Under the pieces are notes generated by a model that worked only from the letters and a program-made list of their open reading frames with translations, searched no databases and was not told the DNA's origin. From an uncultured Lachnospiraceae bacterium (GTDB lineage Bacteria > Bacillota > Clostridia > Lachnospirales > Lachnospiraceae), in contig CAMWNY010000097.1 of assembly GCA_947175775.1 (NCBI GenBank), forward strand, positions 1 through 8,417: a stretch of DNA of 8,417 bases, read 5' to 3'. A program made the translations under genes and the position numbers. The stretch's first letter is position 1, and each line of letters starts with the position of its first letter. Shown one piece after another: positions 1-6,021 of this stretch.

Positions 1-1
1 G

Positions 2-250
2 TTTCTGATGGAGGCGGTGATTATTACACTGATTGGCGGTTTTGTCGGAATTGTGCTTGGTATTTTAGGCGCAAGGGGAATCTGCGGACTGGCGTCGAGT
101 ATGGGAATGGGTGATATGCAGGCGGTCATTGACCCTAAGGTCATTCTTGTCGCAACCGGATTTTCGTCGCTGATTGGTATCTTCTTTGGTATATATCCTG
201 CAAAAAAGGCGGCAAAACTCAGCCCGATTGAGGCGCTGCGTCATGAATAA
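2..250 (+). CDS. ABC transporter permease, FtsX/MacB type (C-terminal fragment)
   Basis: Only the last 82 residues are in the window; the frame is open to the left edge, so the ATG at 8 is probably internal. Two hydrophobic segments are visible (about residues 5-25 and 48-65 of the fragment), separated by a short polar loop. The ending AKKAAKLSPIEALRHE is the hallmark C-terminus of FtsX-domain permeases of the MacB/LolCDE superfamily, where the last transmembrane helix is followed by a short cytoplasmic tail with a P-I-E-A-L-R motif. Such permeases work with an ABC ATPase in the cytoplasmic membrane, exporting peptides or antimicrobials or driving extracellular processes; the substrate cannot be read from this fragment. 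A strong terminator follows 20 bases after the stop, so this gene ends its own transcription unit and is not part of the dcw operon. Confidence 0.87.
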   Translation, partial: FLMEAVIITLIGGFVGIVLGILGARGICGLASSMGMGDMQAVIDPKVILVATGFSSLIGIFFGIYPAKKAAKLSPIEALRHE

Positions 251-269
251 GAAAAACAAAACGTAAATA

Positions 270-313
270 AAAAAGAAGGCTTTTTTCATCGTATGAAAGA
301 CAGCCTTCTTTTT
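270..313. terminator. Bidirectional intrinsic terminator
   Basis: A perfect 12-bp inverted repeat pairs AAAAAGAAGGCT (270-281) with AGCCTTCTTTTT (302-313). The 20-base loop contains a smaller TTCAT/ATGAA stem. The T-rich end on the + strand stops the permease transcript, and the A-run on the left (from about 264) gives a U-tract for transcripts coming from the convergent gene that ends at 318. Confidence 0.88.
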
Positions 314-317
314 GGCA

Positions 318-1277
318 TTAGTTTACATTTGCATTTTTTAAGGAAATATTCTTACTCGCATTGGAAAGTTTGCATTCCTTAAAGTCGCCGACCATTTTGG
401 AAAACTTTGCGTAGCCGTAGCTTGCAATGTTGAAGTCGGGGTATTTGCGCATCAGCTTTTGGTTAAGCTCGCCTACATTTATGACATTGTTGTCACAGTT
501 CTTTAATATGGAAATAACTTCTTTGCGGATGTCGTCAAGCGTGACATTGCTTGTCTGTAAATACGCGGTAACCGTGCTTTCCGAGAATTTGAGCGAGATG
601 GATTTCTTGAATTCAGCCGCCTCAAGAAATTTGGAAAACTTCGTGTACTCATAGTTTCTGACATCAAAGGAAGGATACATCTTGGAAAGCCTGCTTCCAA
701 GCTCGCCGATGTCCATTGACGTACCGTCGTCGCCGTTATCGCTGATAATGCGGATAATTGCCTGTTCAATTTCAGAGAGCGGCGTGAGTGCGTCCTCCAT
801 TGCGGCGGATTTCTTCGCTCCCGCGGAGGTTTGTGCCGATTCCACGTTGGCTAGGAGGTCGAGAAGCACAAACTTTTCACATGCCGAGCGGAACGGCTCG
901 GGCGTTTTGCGTTCTCCCATTCCGATAACATACATGCCCGACTCCCGAAGGCGCATTGCGAGGCGTGTAAAATCACTGTCGCTTGAGGCAAGGCAGAATC
1001 CGCTCACGTGACCGGAGTACAAAATATCCATCGCGTCGATAATCATTGCGGAATCCGTGGCATTTTTGCCGCTTGTATAGCTGTACTGCTGCACGGGATT
1101 AATGGAGTTTGCCAACAGCACATCCTTCCACTTTGCGGCATTTGAGCGCGTCCAGTCTCCGTAGATGCGTTTGTAAGTTACGGTGCCGTATTTCGATAGC
1201 TCATCGAGAATGAGCTTAATATAGCCGGCGCTGATATTGTCGCTGTCAATCAGCAGTGCAAATTTTTTCTCTTCCAT
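318..1277 (-). CDS. NYN-domain (PIN-like) putative RNase with two OST-HTH/LOTUS domains
   Basis: A 319-residue protein, likely cytoplasmic, with no signal peptide or membrane segment. Residues about 4-142 match the NYN/LabA-like fold. They begin FALLIDSDN, with acidic residues D11 and D13, followed by NATDSAMIIDAMD (D75, D81, D84) and LASSDSDF (D100, D102); this acidic constellation is the metal-binding nuclease centre of the PIN-like superfamily. A low-complexity linker (about 143-165) follows. Two related units at about 166-230 and 246-313 share the pattern GELxxxLxxxYPxFxxxxYxYxKFSKxx, which resembles the OST-HTH/LOTUS winged-helix domain. The architecture suggests an RNA-binding nuclease, but the target is unknown. 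The start at 1277 is chosen because AAGGGAAG precedes it at good distance and the NYN fold starts right there. An upstream in-frame ATG at 1409 would add 44 unconvincing residues across the promoter region. The gene is divergent from mraZ and convergent with the permease gene, so it is probably monocistronic. Confidence 0.88.
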   Translation of the reverse strand: MEEKKFALLIDSDNISAGYIKLILDELSKYGTVTYKRIYGDWTRSNAAKWKDVLLANSINPVQQYSYTSGKNATDSAMIIDAMDILYSGHVSGFCLASSDSDFTRLAMRLRESGMYVIGMGERKTPEPFRSACEKFVLLDLLANVESAQTSAGAKKSAAMEDALTPLSEIEQAIIRIISDNGDDGTSMDIGELGSRLSKMYPSFDVRNYEYTKFSKFLEAAEFKKSISLKFSESTVTAYLQTSNVTLDDIRKEVISILKNCDNNVINVGELNQKLMRKYPDFNIASYGYAKFSKMVGDFKECKLSNASKNISLKNANVN

Positions 1278-1308
1278 TCTATACTTCCCTTCTTTTTTCG
1301 TTAATAAT

Positions 1309-1317
1309 AGTGTATCA
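1309..1317 (-). promoter_or_regulatory. Possible extended -10 promoter for the NYN gene
   Basis: On the minus strand TGATACACT gives an extended -10 (TG, one base, then TACACT, 4 of 6 matching TATAAT) about 30 bases upstream of the ATG at 1277. The -35 position is only a T-run, so the call is weak. Confidence 0.25.
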
Positions 1318-1427
1318 CAAAATAATGCCGAAAAAAATCGTTTCAGAAAAAAGCAGTCATGACAAATTAAATAGAAATTTTTACCGATTTTTGTGGGAAT
1401 TGCCACCACTTGTATGCAAAGAAGCCC

Positions 1428-1465
1428 AAATATAGTAGAGAAAATTTGTTTGCGGCACTATATTT
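1428..1465. repeat. 9-bp perfect inverted repeat in the divergent intergenic region
   Basis: AAATATAGT (1428-1436) and ACTATATTT (1457-1465) are exact reverse complements around a 20-base spacer. The site lies between the NYN gene and the mraZ promoter. It has no U-tract after the arm and neighbouring genes point away from it, so a terminator is unlikely; a binding site for a dimeric regulator is possible. The repeat itself is certain, its function is not. Confidence 0.5.
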
Positions 1466-1531
1466 AGCGGAAACAGAACGTTTTTTCAGGGCAAAACGGC
1501 ATCCATCCAATTTTAATCATGAAATAAAGAC

Positions 1532-1560
1532 TTGTTATTTTGCTGCTTTTCATGTAAGAT
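1532..1560 (+). promoter_or_regulatory. Sigma-A-type promoter of mraZ / dcw operon
   Basis: TTGTTA (1532-1537; 4 of 6 to TTGACA) and TAAGAT (1555-1560; 4 of 6 to TATAAT) are separated by exactly 17 bases. Transcription would start near 1567, directly before the AGTGG repeat array and about 70 bases before the mraZ start codon. The next in-frame genes all run in the same direction with short gaps, so this is the likely main promoter of the operon. Confidence 0.65.
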
Positions 1561-1568
1561 AATACTTG

Positions 1569-1615
1569 AAAGTGGTAAAAAGTGGGTAAAAGTGGAGCGA
1601 AGTGGTGTACAGTGA
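1569..1615 (+). promoter_or_regulatory. MraZ operator: five AGTGG-type direct repeats at 10-bp period
   Basis: AGTGG occurs at 1571, 1581, 1591 and 1601, and AGTGA at 1611: five units, each starting exactly 10 bp after the previous one, mostly preceded by A (AAAGTGG). This fits the known MraZ recognition pattern, a TGG(G)-containing direct repeat once per helical turn, as described upstream of mraZ in other bacteria. The array sits just downstream of the predicted transcription start and ends next to the ribosome binding site, a placement suited to repression by bound MraZ. Confidence 0.8.
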
Positions 1616-1623
1616 CACAGTTT

Positions 1624-1631
1624 GGTGGTGA
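1624..1631 (+). promoter_or_regulatory. Ribosome binding site that fixes the mraZ start
   Basis: GGTGGTGA lies 5 bases before the ATG at 1637. It supports that ATG over the in-frame TTG at 1622 or the GTG codons at 1625 and 1628, which would fall inside the site. Confidence 0.6.
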
Positions 1632-1636
1632 TTGGC

Positions 1637-2068
1637 ATGTTTAAGGGTGAATACAATCATACGATAGACACCAAAGGCAGGCTGATTATTCCTTCAAAGT
1701 TCCGCGAGATTTTAGGAGAGAATTTCGTAGTGACGAAGGGACTTGACGGCTGTCTGTTTGTGTACGGCAACACAGAGTGGTCCGCTTTTGAGGCGACACT
1801 CAAAACCCTACCGCTTGCAAATAAAGATTCCCGGAAATTTAGCCGCTTTTTCCTCGCCGGTGCAGTTGACGTGGAGGTGGATAAGCAAGGGAGAATACTG
1901 ATACCGTCCGTGTTAAGGGAGTTTGCAGCTTTGGAAAACCAAGTAGTTCTTTTAGGAGTAGGAGAACGAATCGAAATCTGGAGCAAAGATAGATGGGAGG
2001 ATGCCTCGGAATACGACGATATGGATGATATCGCAGAACATATGTCAGAGCTGGGACTCATGATCTAA
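1637..2068 (+). CDS. mraZ: Transcriptional regulator MraZ
   Basis: A 143-residue protein, the normal length for MraZ. It begins with the family-typical MFKGEYNHTIDTKGRLIIPS and contains two SpoVT/AbrB-like swapped-hairpin halves: the first centred on DTKGRLIIPS (residues 11-20), the second on DKQGRILIPS (82-91). Each half carries the conserved DxxxR signature (D11/R15 and D82/R86) that contacts DNA. MraZ forms ring-like oligomers, binds repeated sites upstream of its own gene and regulates the dcw cluster. Here the matching five-repeat array ends about 20 bases before the start codon, so autoregulation is the natural reading. It is the first gene of the operon, followed by a 163-base gap and then rsmH, the same order as in most bacteria. 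Nothing in the reading frame looks damaged. Confidence 0.97.
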   Translation: MFKGEYNHTIDTKGRLIIPSKFREILGENFVVTKGLDGCLFVYGNTEWSAFEATLKTLPLANKDSRKFSRFFLAGAVDVEVDKQGRILIPSVLREFAALENQVVLLGVGERIEIWSKDRWEDASEYDDMDDIAEHMSELGLMI

Positions 2069-2231
2069 AGCTGGGGGGCTTTATCGTGACACGGAATTTG
2101 GGAGAATTCCAATTATGAGTTTTTAGTGGGCAGATGAACGAATAATGCCAAACTGAAGGGAAGGTACTATTCAAAGAGTTAAGCCGATGGGAACCTACAA
2201 ACAAAGATTCAAACAAAAATGGGGAAACGAC
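2069..2231 (+). other. mraZ-rsmH intergenic leader
   Basis: This 163-base gap is the longest inside the operon. It holds no convincing ORF, promoter or terminator. The only structures seen are two small hairpins: AAAGC/GCTTT around a G-run (2067-2082) and GGAATT/AATTCC with a 6-base loop (2093-2110), neither followed by a U-tract. One lone AGTGGG (2125-2130) resembles an MraZ half-site but is not repeated. An in-frame ATG at 2187 could extend rsmH into the gap, but no ribosome binding site or family conservation supports it. Confidence 0.4.
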
Positions 2232-3167
2232 ATGGAGTTTAAACATACGTCAGTATTACTTAACGAAACAATTGATTCACTGCACATTAAGCCTGAGGGT
2301 GTATACTTGGACGGTACCCTCGGCGGCGGTGGACACGCCTATGAGGTGTGCAGGAGACTCAACGACAAAGGCAGACTGTTCGGCATTGACCAGGACGGCG
2401 ATGCAATTGACGCTGCAAAGAAGCGGCTGGAGGAATTTGGCGATAAAGTTACGATTATCAGAAACAATTACTGCAATGCAAAGGAAGCGCTCAAGGAGTA
2501 TGGCGTGGACAAGGTTGACGGCATTGTGCTCGATTTGGGCGTATCGTCGTATCAGCTTGACAATGCAGAAAGGGGATTTACTTATAAATACGATACACCG
2601 CTTGACATGCGTATGGATCAGCGGCAGAACCTTACGGCAAGAGATATTGTGAATGGGTACGAGGAGTGGGAGCTTTACCGGATTATCAGGGATTACGGCG
2701 AGGATCAGTTTGCGAAGAACATTGCAAAGCATATTGTCTTAGCGCGAACCCAAAAACCGATTGAGACGACGTTTGAGTTAAATGAAATCATAAAGGCGGC
2801 GATACCTGCGAAAATGCGCGCTGTGGGCGGGCATCCCTCAAAACGGACGTTTCAGGCAATCCGTATCGCGTGCAATCACGAGCTTGACGTGCTTTCGGAA
2901 GCGCTTGAGGATATGATAGACCTGTTAAATCCCTGGGGAAGACTTTGTATTATTACATTTCATTCTTTGGAGGACCGGATTGTAAAGAATTTTTTCAGGG
3001 AAATGGAAAATCCCTGTAAGTGTCCGGCAGAATTTCCGGTATGCGTGTGCAAAAAAGTACCGTACGGAAGAGCAGTGCCGAGAAAGGCAATTCTTCCTTC
3101 CGAGAAGGAGCTGGAGGAAAATGCAAGGTCTAAGAGCGCAAAGCTTCGGGTATTTGAGAGAATTTAG
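2232..3167 (+). CDS. rsmH: 16S rRNA (cytosine(1402)-N(4))-methyltransferase RsmH (MraW)
   Basis: A 311-residue cytoplasmic enzyme, full length for the family. RsmH uses S-adenosylmethionine to N4-methylate C1402 in the decoding centre of 16S rRNA. Visible motifs in order: HTSVLLNETID at the N-terminus, the SAM-binding loop DGTLGGGGHA (27-36), GIDQD (51-55), DLGVSSYQLD (101-110), RGFTY and PLDMRMD (123-129), SKRTFQAIRIA (203-213), TFHSLEDRIVK (242-252), and the end LPSEKELEEN...RSKSAKLRVFER. A CxC...CxC cluster (C262, C264, C271, C273) may bind metal; I believe a similar cluster is common in Firmicutes homologues. The start at 2232 is chosen because MEFKHTSVLL is the conserved N-terminus and GGGGA lies 6 bases upstream; the longer ATG at 2187 would add 15 residues atypical of the family. 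ftsL follows after 36 bases, in the conserved dcw order. Confidence 0.97.
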   Translation: MEFKHTSVLLNETIDSLHIKPEGVYLDGTLGGGGHAYEVCRRLNDKGRLFGIDQDGDAIDAAKKRLEEFGDKVTIIRNNYCNAKEALKEYGVDKVDGIVLDLGVSSYQLDNAERGFTYKYDTPLDMRMDQRQNLTARDIVNGYEEWELYRIIRDYGEDQFAKNIAKHIVLARTQKPIETTFELNEIIKAAIPAKMRAVGGHPSKRTFQAIRIACNHELDVLSEALEDMIDLLNPWGRLCIITFHSLEDRIVKNFFREMENPCKCPAEFPVCVCKKVPYGRAVPRKAILPSEKELEENARSKSAKLRVFERI

Positions 3168-3203
3168 ACTTGCTTTTATGGGACAAGGAAGGATATTGGA
3201 AAA

Positions 3204-3671
3204 ATGAGAAATGTTGACAGACAGCGTGCACAGTACTATGTGGAAGGAAGCGCAGCAAGACAGTTAAGACCTCGACAGGAAGAACAGCCCCGCCACAGGC
3301 AGGCGCCTCAAATGCAGAGGATGCCTTCGCGCAGGCGTGTTGTCAAGGCGGCGCCGATGAATATGGGATATATTGCGGTTATGGCTGTAGCAGTTTTGAT
3401 TGTGTGCGGTGTGCTTATGAGTTATGTAAAGATGCAGTCTGACATTACCAATCACATCAATACAATTTCAGATTTGGAAAGCAGGCTGAATAAAATGAAG
3501 CTTGCAAATGATGAAACTTATACAAAGATTATGAGCAGTATTGATTTGGAGGAGATAAAACGTATCGCAGTCAGTGAGCTGGGAATGAAGTATGCGAAGG
3601 AAGGGCAGGTAGTGCAGTATACGGGAGAAGGAAATGACTATGTGCGTCAATACAGCGATATTCCGCAATAA
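3204..3671 (+). CDS. ftsL: FtsL-like cell division protein
   Basis: A 155-residue bitopic membrane protein. The N-terminal cytoplasmic part (1-51) is rich in Arg, Gln and Pro and ends with a basic RRRVVK stretch. A single transmembrane helix spans about 54-74. The extracytoplasmic part starts with a predicted coiled coil (about 76-105: heptad-like I, L and M spacing) and ends with IDLEEIKRIAVSELGMKYAK (113-132), the conserved C-terminal motif of FtsL/DivIC proteins. FtsL joins DivIB/FtsQ and DivIC/FtsB in a trimer that activates FtsW and the FtsI transpeptidase at the septum. Sequence identity in this family is low, so the call rests on topology, the C-terminal motif and the position between rsmH and the FtsI gene. 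GGAAGGA lies about 10 bases before the ATG. The next gene follows after 35 bases. A DivIC-type protein is the alternative, but its place is normally elsewhere. Confidence 0.85.
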   Translation: MRNVDRQRAQYYVEGSAARQLRPRQEEQPRHRQAPQMQRMPSRRRVVKAAPMNMGYIAVMAVAVLIVCGVLMSYVKMQSDITNHINTISDLESRLNKMKLANDETYTKIMSSIDLEEIKRIAVSELGMKYAKEGQVVQYTGEGNDYVRQYSDIPQ

Positions 3672-3706
3672 AATTGCGATGATGCAGTTCAATTTAAGGT
3701 GATTTG

Positions 3707-5950
3707 ATGACGGCTAAGAAGAACAAAAAAAGGAAAAATAAAAATATAAACCTGCAAAAGGTAAAAACAATGAAGCTGGCAGTTATGATGTTAATCATTC
3801 TGCTGGCTTTTGCAGGGTTGGGGGCAAGGCTCTATTTTTTGACGCGTGATAACCGCAATGATTATCAGAAAAGGATATTATCACATTTGGGTTATAACAG
3901 CAAAACGCTTCCATTCAAGCGGGGGAGCATTTTGGATGCAAACGGCACAATCCTCGCCACAAGCGAAAAGGTTTACAACGTGGTTCTTGACTGCAAAGTA
4001 ATGCTGGATGATGAGAAGAATGAGGAGCCGATGCTTGCAGCGCTTTCCGAGTGCTTTGGACTGGACCGCACGGAGCTTTCAAGGTATGTAAAGGACAATC
4101 CCTCATCGCAGTATTATGTGCTAAAACGCAGGATTAGCTACGATGAAAGAGAGGTGTTTGAGGAACACAAAAAAGCGTATAACGAGCAGGCGCAGGAGCA
4201 CAATAAAAATGTCGGCGACAGTGAGAAAATGGGTATGATTAACGACGGCATTTGGTTTGATGAGGAGTATATCAGAAGGTACCCCAATAACACGCTTGCC
4301 TGTGATGTCATTGGATTTACAGGGACGGACAACAATGGTCAGTTTGGTTTGGAAGAATATTATAACGATGTGTTAAATGGAACAAATGGCAGAGAGTACG
4401 GCTATCTTAATGATGACGCGATTTTGGAGCGGACAACCGTAGCGGCTATGGACGGATATACGCTTGTAACGACGATTGACGCGAATATACAGGCAATTAT
4501 TGAGAAATATATCAGACAGTTTAATGACGAACATATGAATGAGCATCGGGAAGGGCTCGGCGCTTATAATATCGGATTTATCGCAATGAACTGCAATAAC
4601 GGGGAAATTCTCGGAATGGCAAGCTATCCGGATTTTGACTTAAACAATCCTAAGGATTTAACCAAGTACTATACGCAGGAACAGATTGAGCAAATGCAGG
4701 AGGGAGATGGGGAAGCCTATTACAAAACGCTTAATGAGCTTTGGAGGAATTTCTGCATTTCGGATACATATGAGCCAGGCTCAACAGCAAAGGCAATGAC
4801 GCTTGCCACCGGAATTGAAACGGGAAGAATTGTAGGAAATGAAACTTATGAATGCGGCGGTCACCTTATGGTGGCGGATCATGATATTGACTGTAATGTA
4901 AAAGCCGGTCATGGAACATTGGACGTGAGCGGAACGTTGGAGCAGTCATGCAATGTAGCGTTTATGAAAATGGGGGAAGCGATAGGCGTTAAAAATCTGG
5001 TACAGTTTCAAAGGATTTTTAACATCGGTCTGCGCACAAACATTGACCTTGCGGGAGAGGCAAGAACAGCCGCGCTGGTATATAGTGAAGATACCATGAG
5101 AGCTGCTGAGCTTGCAACGGCATCGTTTGGTCAGGGTTATAATGTGACCATGATAGAAATGGCGGCCGCATTTTCTTCTATTATAAACGGCGGAAATTAC
5201 TATGAACCGCATGTAGTGAGTAAAATTGTCAATTCAAACGGTGACACGGTAAAAAATATTGAACCGCGTGTGCTCAAGCAGACAATCTCATCTTCAACCT
5301 CAGAGCAGATGCGTCAGTATTTGTATGCGACGGTTGCAGAAGGCACGGGAAGAACGGCACGTCCTGCGGGATACGCCATAGGAGGAAAGACGGGAACAGC
5401 GGAGATGGTGCCAAGAGATAAGACAAACTATGTTGTTTCTTTTATTGGCTTTGCACCCGCAGATGATCCGCAGATTGTGGTATACTGTGTCATTGACCGT
5501 CCAAATGTGGCAGATCAGCCGCATGCGTCCTATGCCACGGCAATTGTGAAAAGTGTTCTTACGGAAGTGCTTCCGTATATGCATATCAGCAGAACAGAGG
5601 AAATGACGATTACTGAGCAGGAGGAAGCGGATAATCTGCTTGAAAACATTGTTGCAGGTGAGAATAAAGAGACCGGGGATGGCGACGGCAGTGACACCGG
5701 TGAAAACCAGGACGGCAGTGGGAACGGAGGCAGTGCGGATGAAAGCGGAGACAATCAGGATCATGAAAATCCTGACGATGGGACTGGAAAACCATCTTAT
5801 GTGGTGGATCCGAATACCGGAGAGCTTGTCAATCCGGATACCGGAGAACCGGCAGAGTTGAATTACAGCTATGAAGGCGGAAATGGTGACGATGCCAATC
5901 CGAATGAAGGGGACGCACAGGCTCCTGCGGCAGAAGGCGCCGCACAGTAA
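3707..5950 (+). CDS. ftsI: Class B penicillin-binding protein, FtsI/SpoVD family, with acidic C-terminal tail
   Basis: A 747-residue membrane-anchored D,D-transpeptidase that cross-links peptidoglycan outside the membrane. A Lys-rich cytoplasmic N-terminus (1-23) is followed by one transmembrane anchor (about 24-45). The N-terminal pedestal domain carries RGSILDANGTILA (72-84) and RRYPNNTLACDVIGFTG (190-206). The transpeptidase domain (about 285-625) shows the three active-site motifs: S359-T-A-K362 in EPGSTAK, S414-C-N416, and K561-T-G563 in GGKTGTAE. The usual third residue of SxxK in this group is Phe; here it is Ala. After about residue 630 comes a tail rich in Asp, Glu, Gly and Asn, with an 8-residue repeat (DPNTGELV / NPDTGEPA), and no PASTA domain. 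The ATG at 3707 is preferred over the adjoining TTG at 3704 because AAGGTGA ends 4 bases before it. Position after ftsL points to the septal enzyme FtsI/PbpB, but a SpoVD-like role cannot be excluded; the tandem paralogue follows 71 bases later. Confidence 0.92.
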   Translation: MTAKKNKKRKNKNINLQKVKTMKLAVMMLIILLAFAGLGARLYFLTRDNRNDYQKRILSHLGYNSKTLPFKRGSILDANGTILATSEKVYNVVLDCKVMLDDEKNEEPMLAALSECFGLDRTELSRYVKDNPSSQYYVLKRRISYDEREVFEEHKKAYNEQAQEHNKNVGDSEKMGMINDGIWFDEEYIRRYPNNTLACDVIGFTGTDNNGQFGLEEYYNDVLNGTNGREYGYLNDDAILERTTVAAMDGYTLVTTIDANIQAIIEKYIRQFNDEHMNEHREGLGAYNIGFIAMNCNNGEILGMASYPDFDLNNPKDLTKYYTQEQIEQMQEGDGEAYYKTLNELWRNFCISDTYEPGSTAKAMTLATGIETGRIVGNETYECGGHLMVADHDIDCNVKAGHGTLDVSGTLEQSCNVAFMKMGEAIGVKNLVQFQRIFNIGLRTNIDLAGEARTAALVYSEDTMRAAELATASFGQGYNVTMIEMAAAFSSIINGGNYYEPHVVSKIVNSNGDTVKNIEPRVLKQTISSSTSEQMRQYLYATVAEGTGRTARPAGYAIGGKTGTAEMVPRDKTNYVVSFIGFAPADDPQIVVYCVIDRPNVADQPHASYATAIVKSVLTEVLPYMHISRTEEMTITEQEEADNLLENIVAGENKETGDGDGSDTGENQDGSGNGGSADESGDNQDHENPDDGTGKPSYVVDPNTGELVNPDTGEPAELNYSYEGGNGDDANPNEGDAQAPAAEGAAQ
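5808..5847 (+). repeat. Tandem 24-bp repeat coding for the PBP tail
   Basis: Two 16-base copies (5808-5823 and 5832-5847) of ATCCGRATACCGGAGA differ at one base and are 24 bases apart. In frame they encode DPNTGELV and NPDTGEPA, so the repeat adds eight residues to the acidic tail without shifting the frame. This looks like local duplication within a flexible extracellular segment. Confidence 0.75.
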
Positions 5951-6021
5951 ACGTTTATAAGAATATATTTATATCGGTATTCATAAAATAGTAGCAATCG
6001 TTTTGGATAACGGTGAATGGA

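Noticed and set aside
1278..1409. Upstream extension of the NYN protein by 44 residues to the ATG at 1409
   Set aside because: The added residues are Phe/Cys/Lys-rich and translate AT-rich promoter-like DNA; the NYN fold begins right at the ATG at 1277, which has a good ribosome binding site.
1402..1410. AGTGGTGGC on the minus strand as an MraZ site for the NYN gene
   Set aside because: A single unit without 10-bp repeats; MraZ sites are repeated, so chance is more likely.
2067..2110. Small hairpins just after mraZ as a possible terminator or attenuator
   Set aside because: Stems are only 5-6 bp and no U-tract follows; the genes behind are clearly meant to be co-expressed.
2187..2231. Fifteen extra N-terminal residues for RsmH from the ATG at 2187
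   Set aside because: The family N-terminus begins MEFKHTSVLL and GGGGA supports the start at 2232; the upstream ATG has no ribosome binding site.
5640..5861. Out-of-frame open frame within the acidic tail region of the first PBP
   Set aside because: It shares the low-complexity repeated DNA of the tail; the PBP frame is continuous through the region and no ribosome binding site supports a second gene.
5951..6021. Possible promoter or terminator between the two PBP genes
   Set aside because: The segment is AT-rich with several TATA-like strings, but no -35/-10 pair at proper distance and no stable stem with a U-tract could be found.
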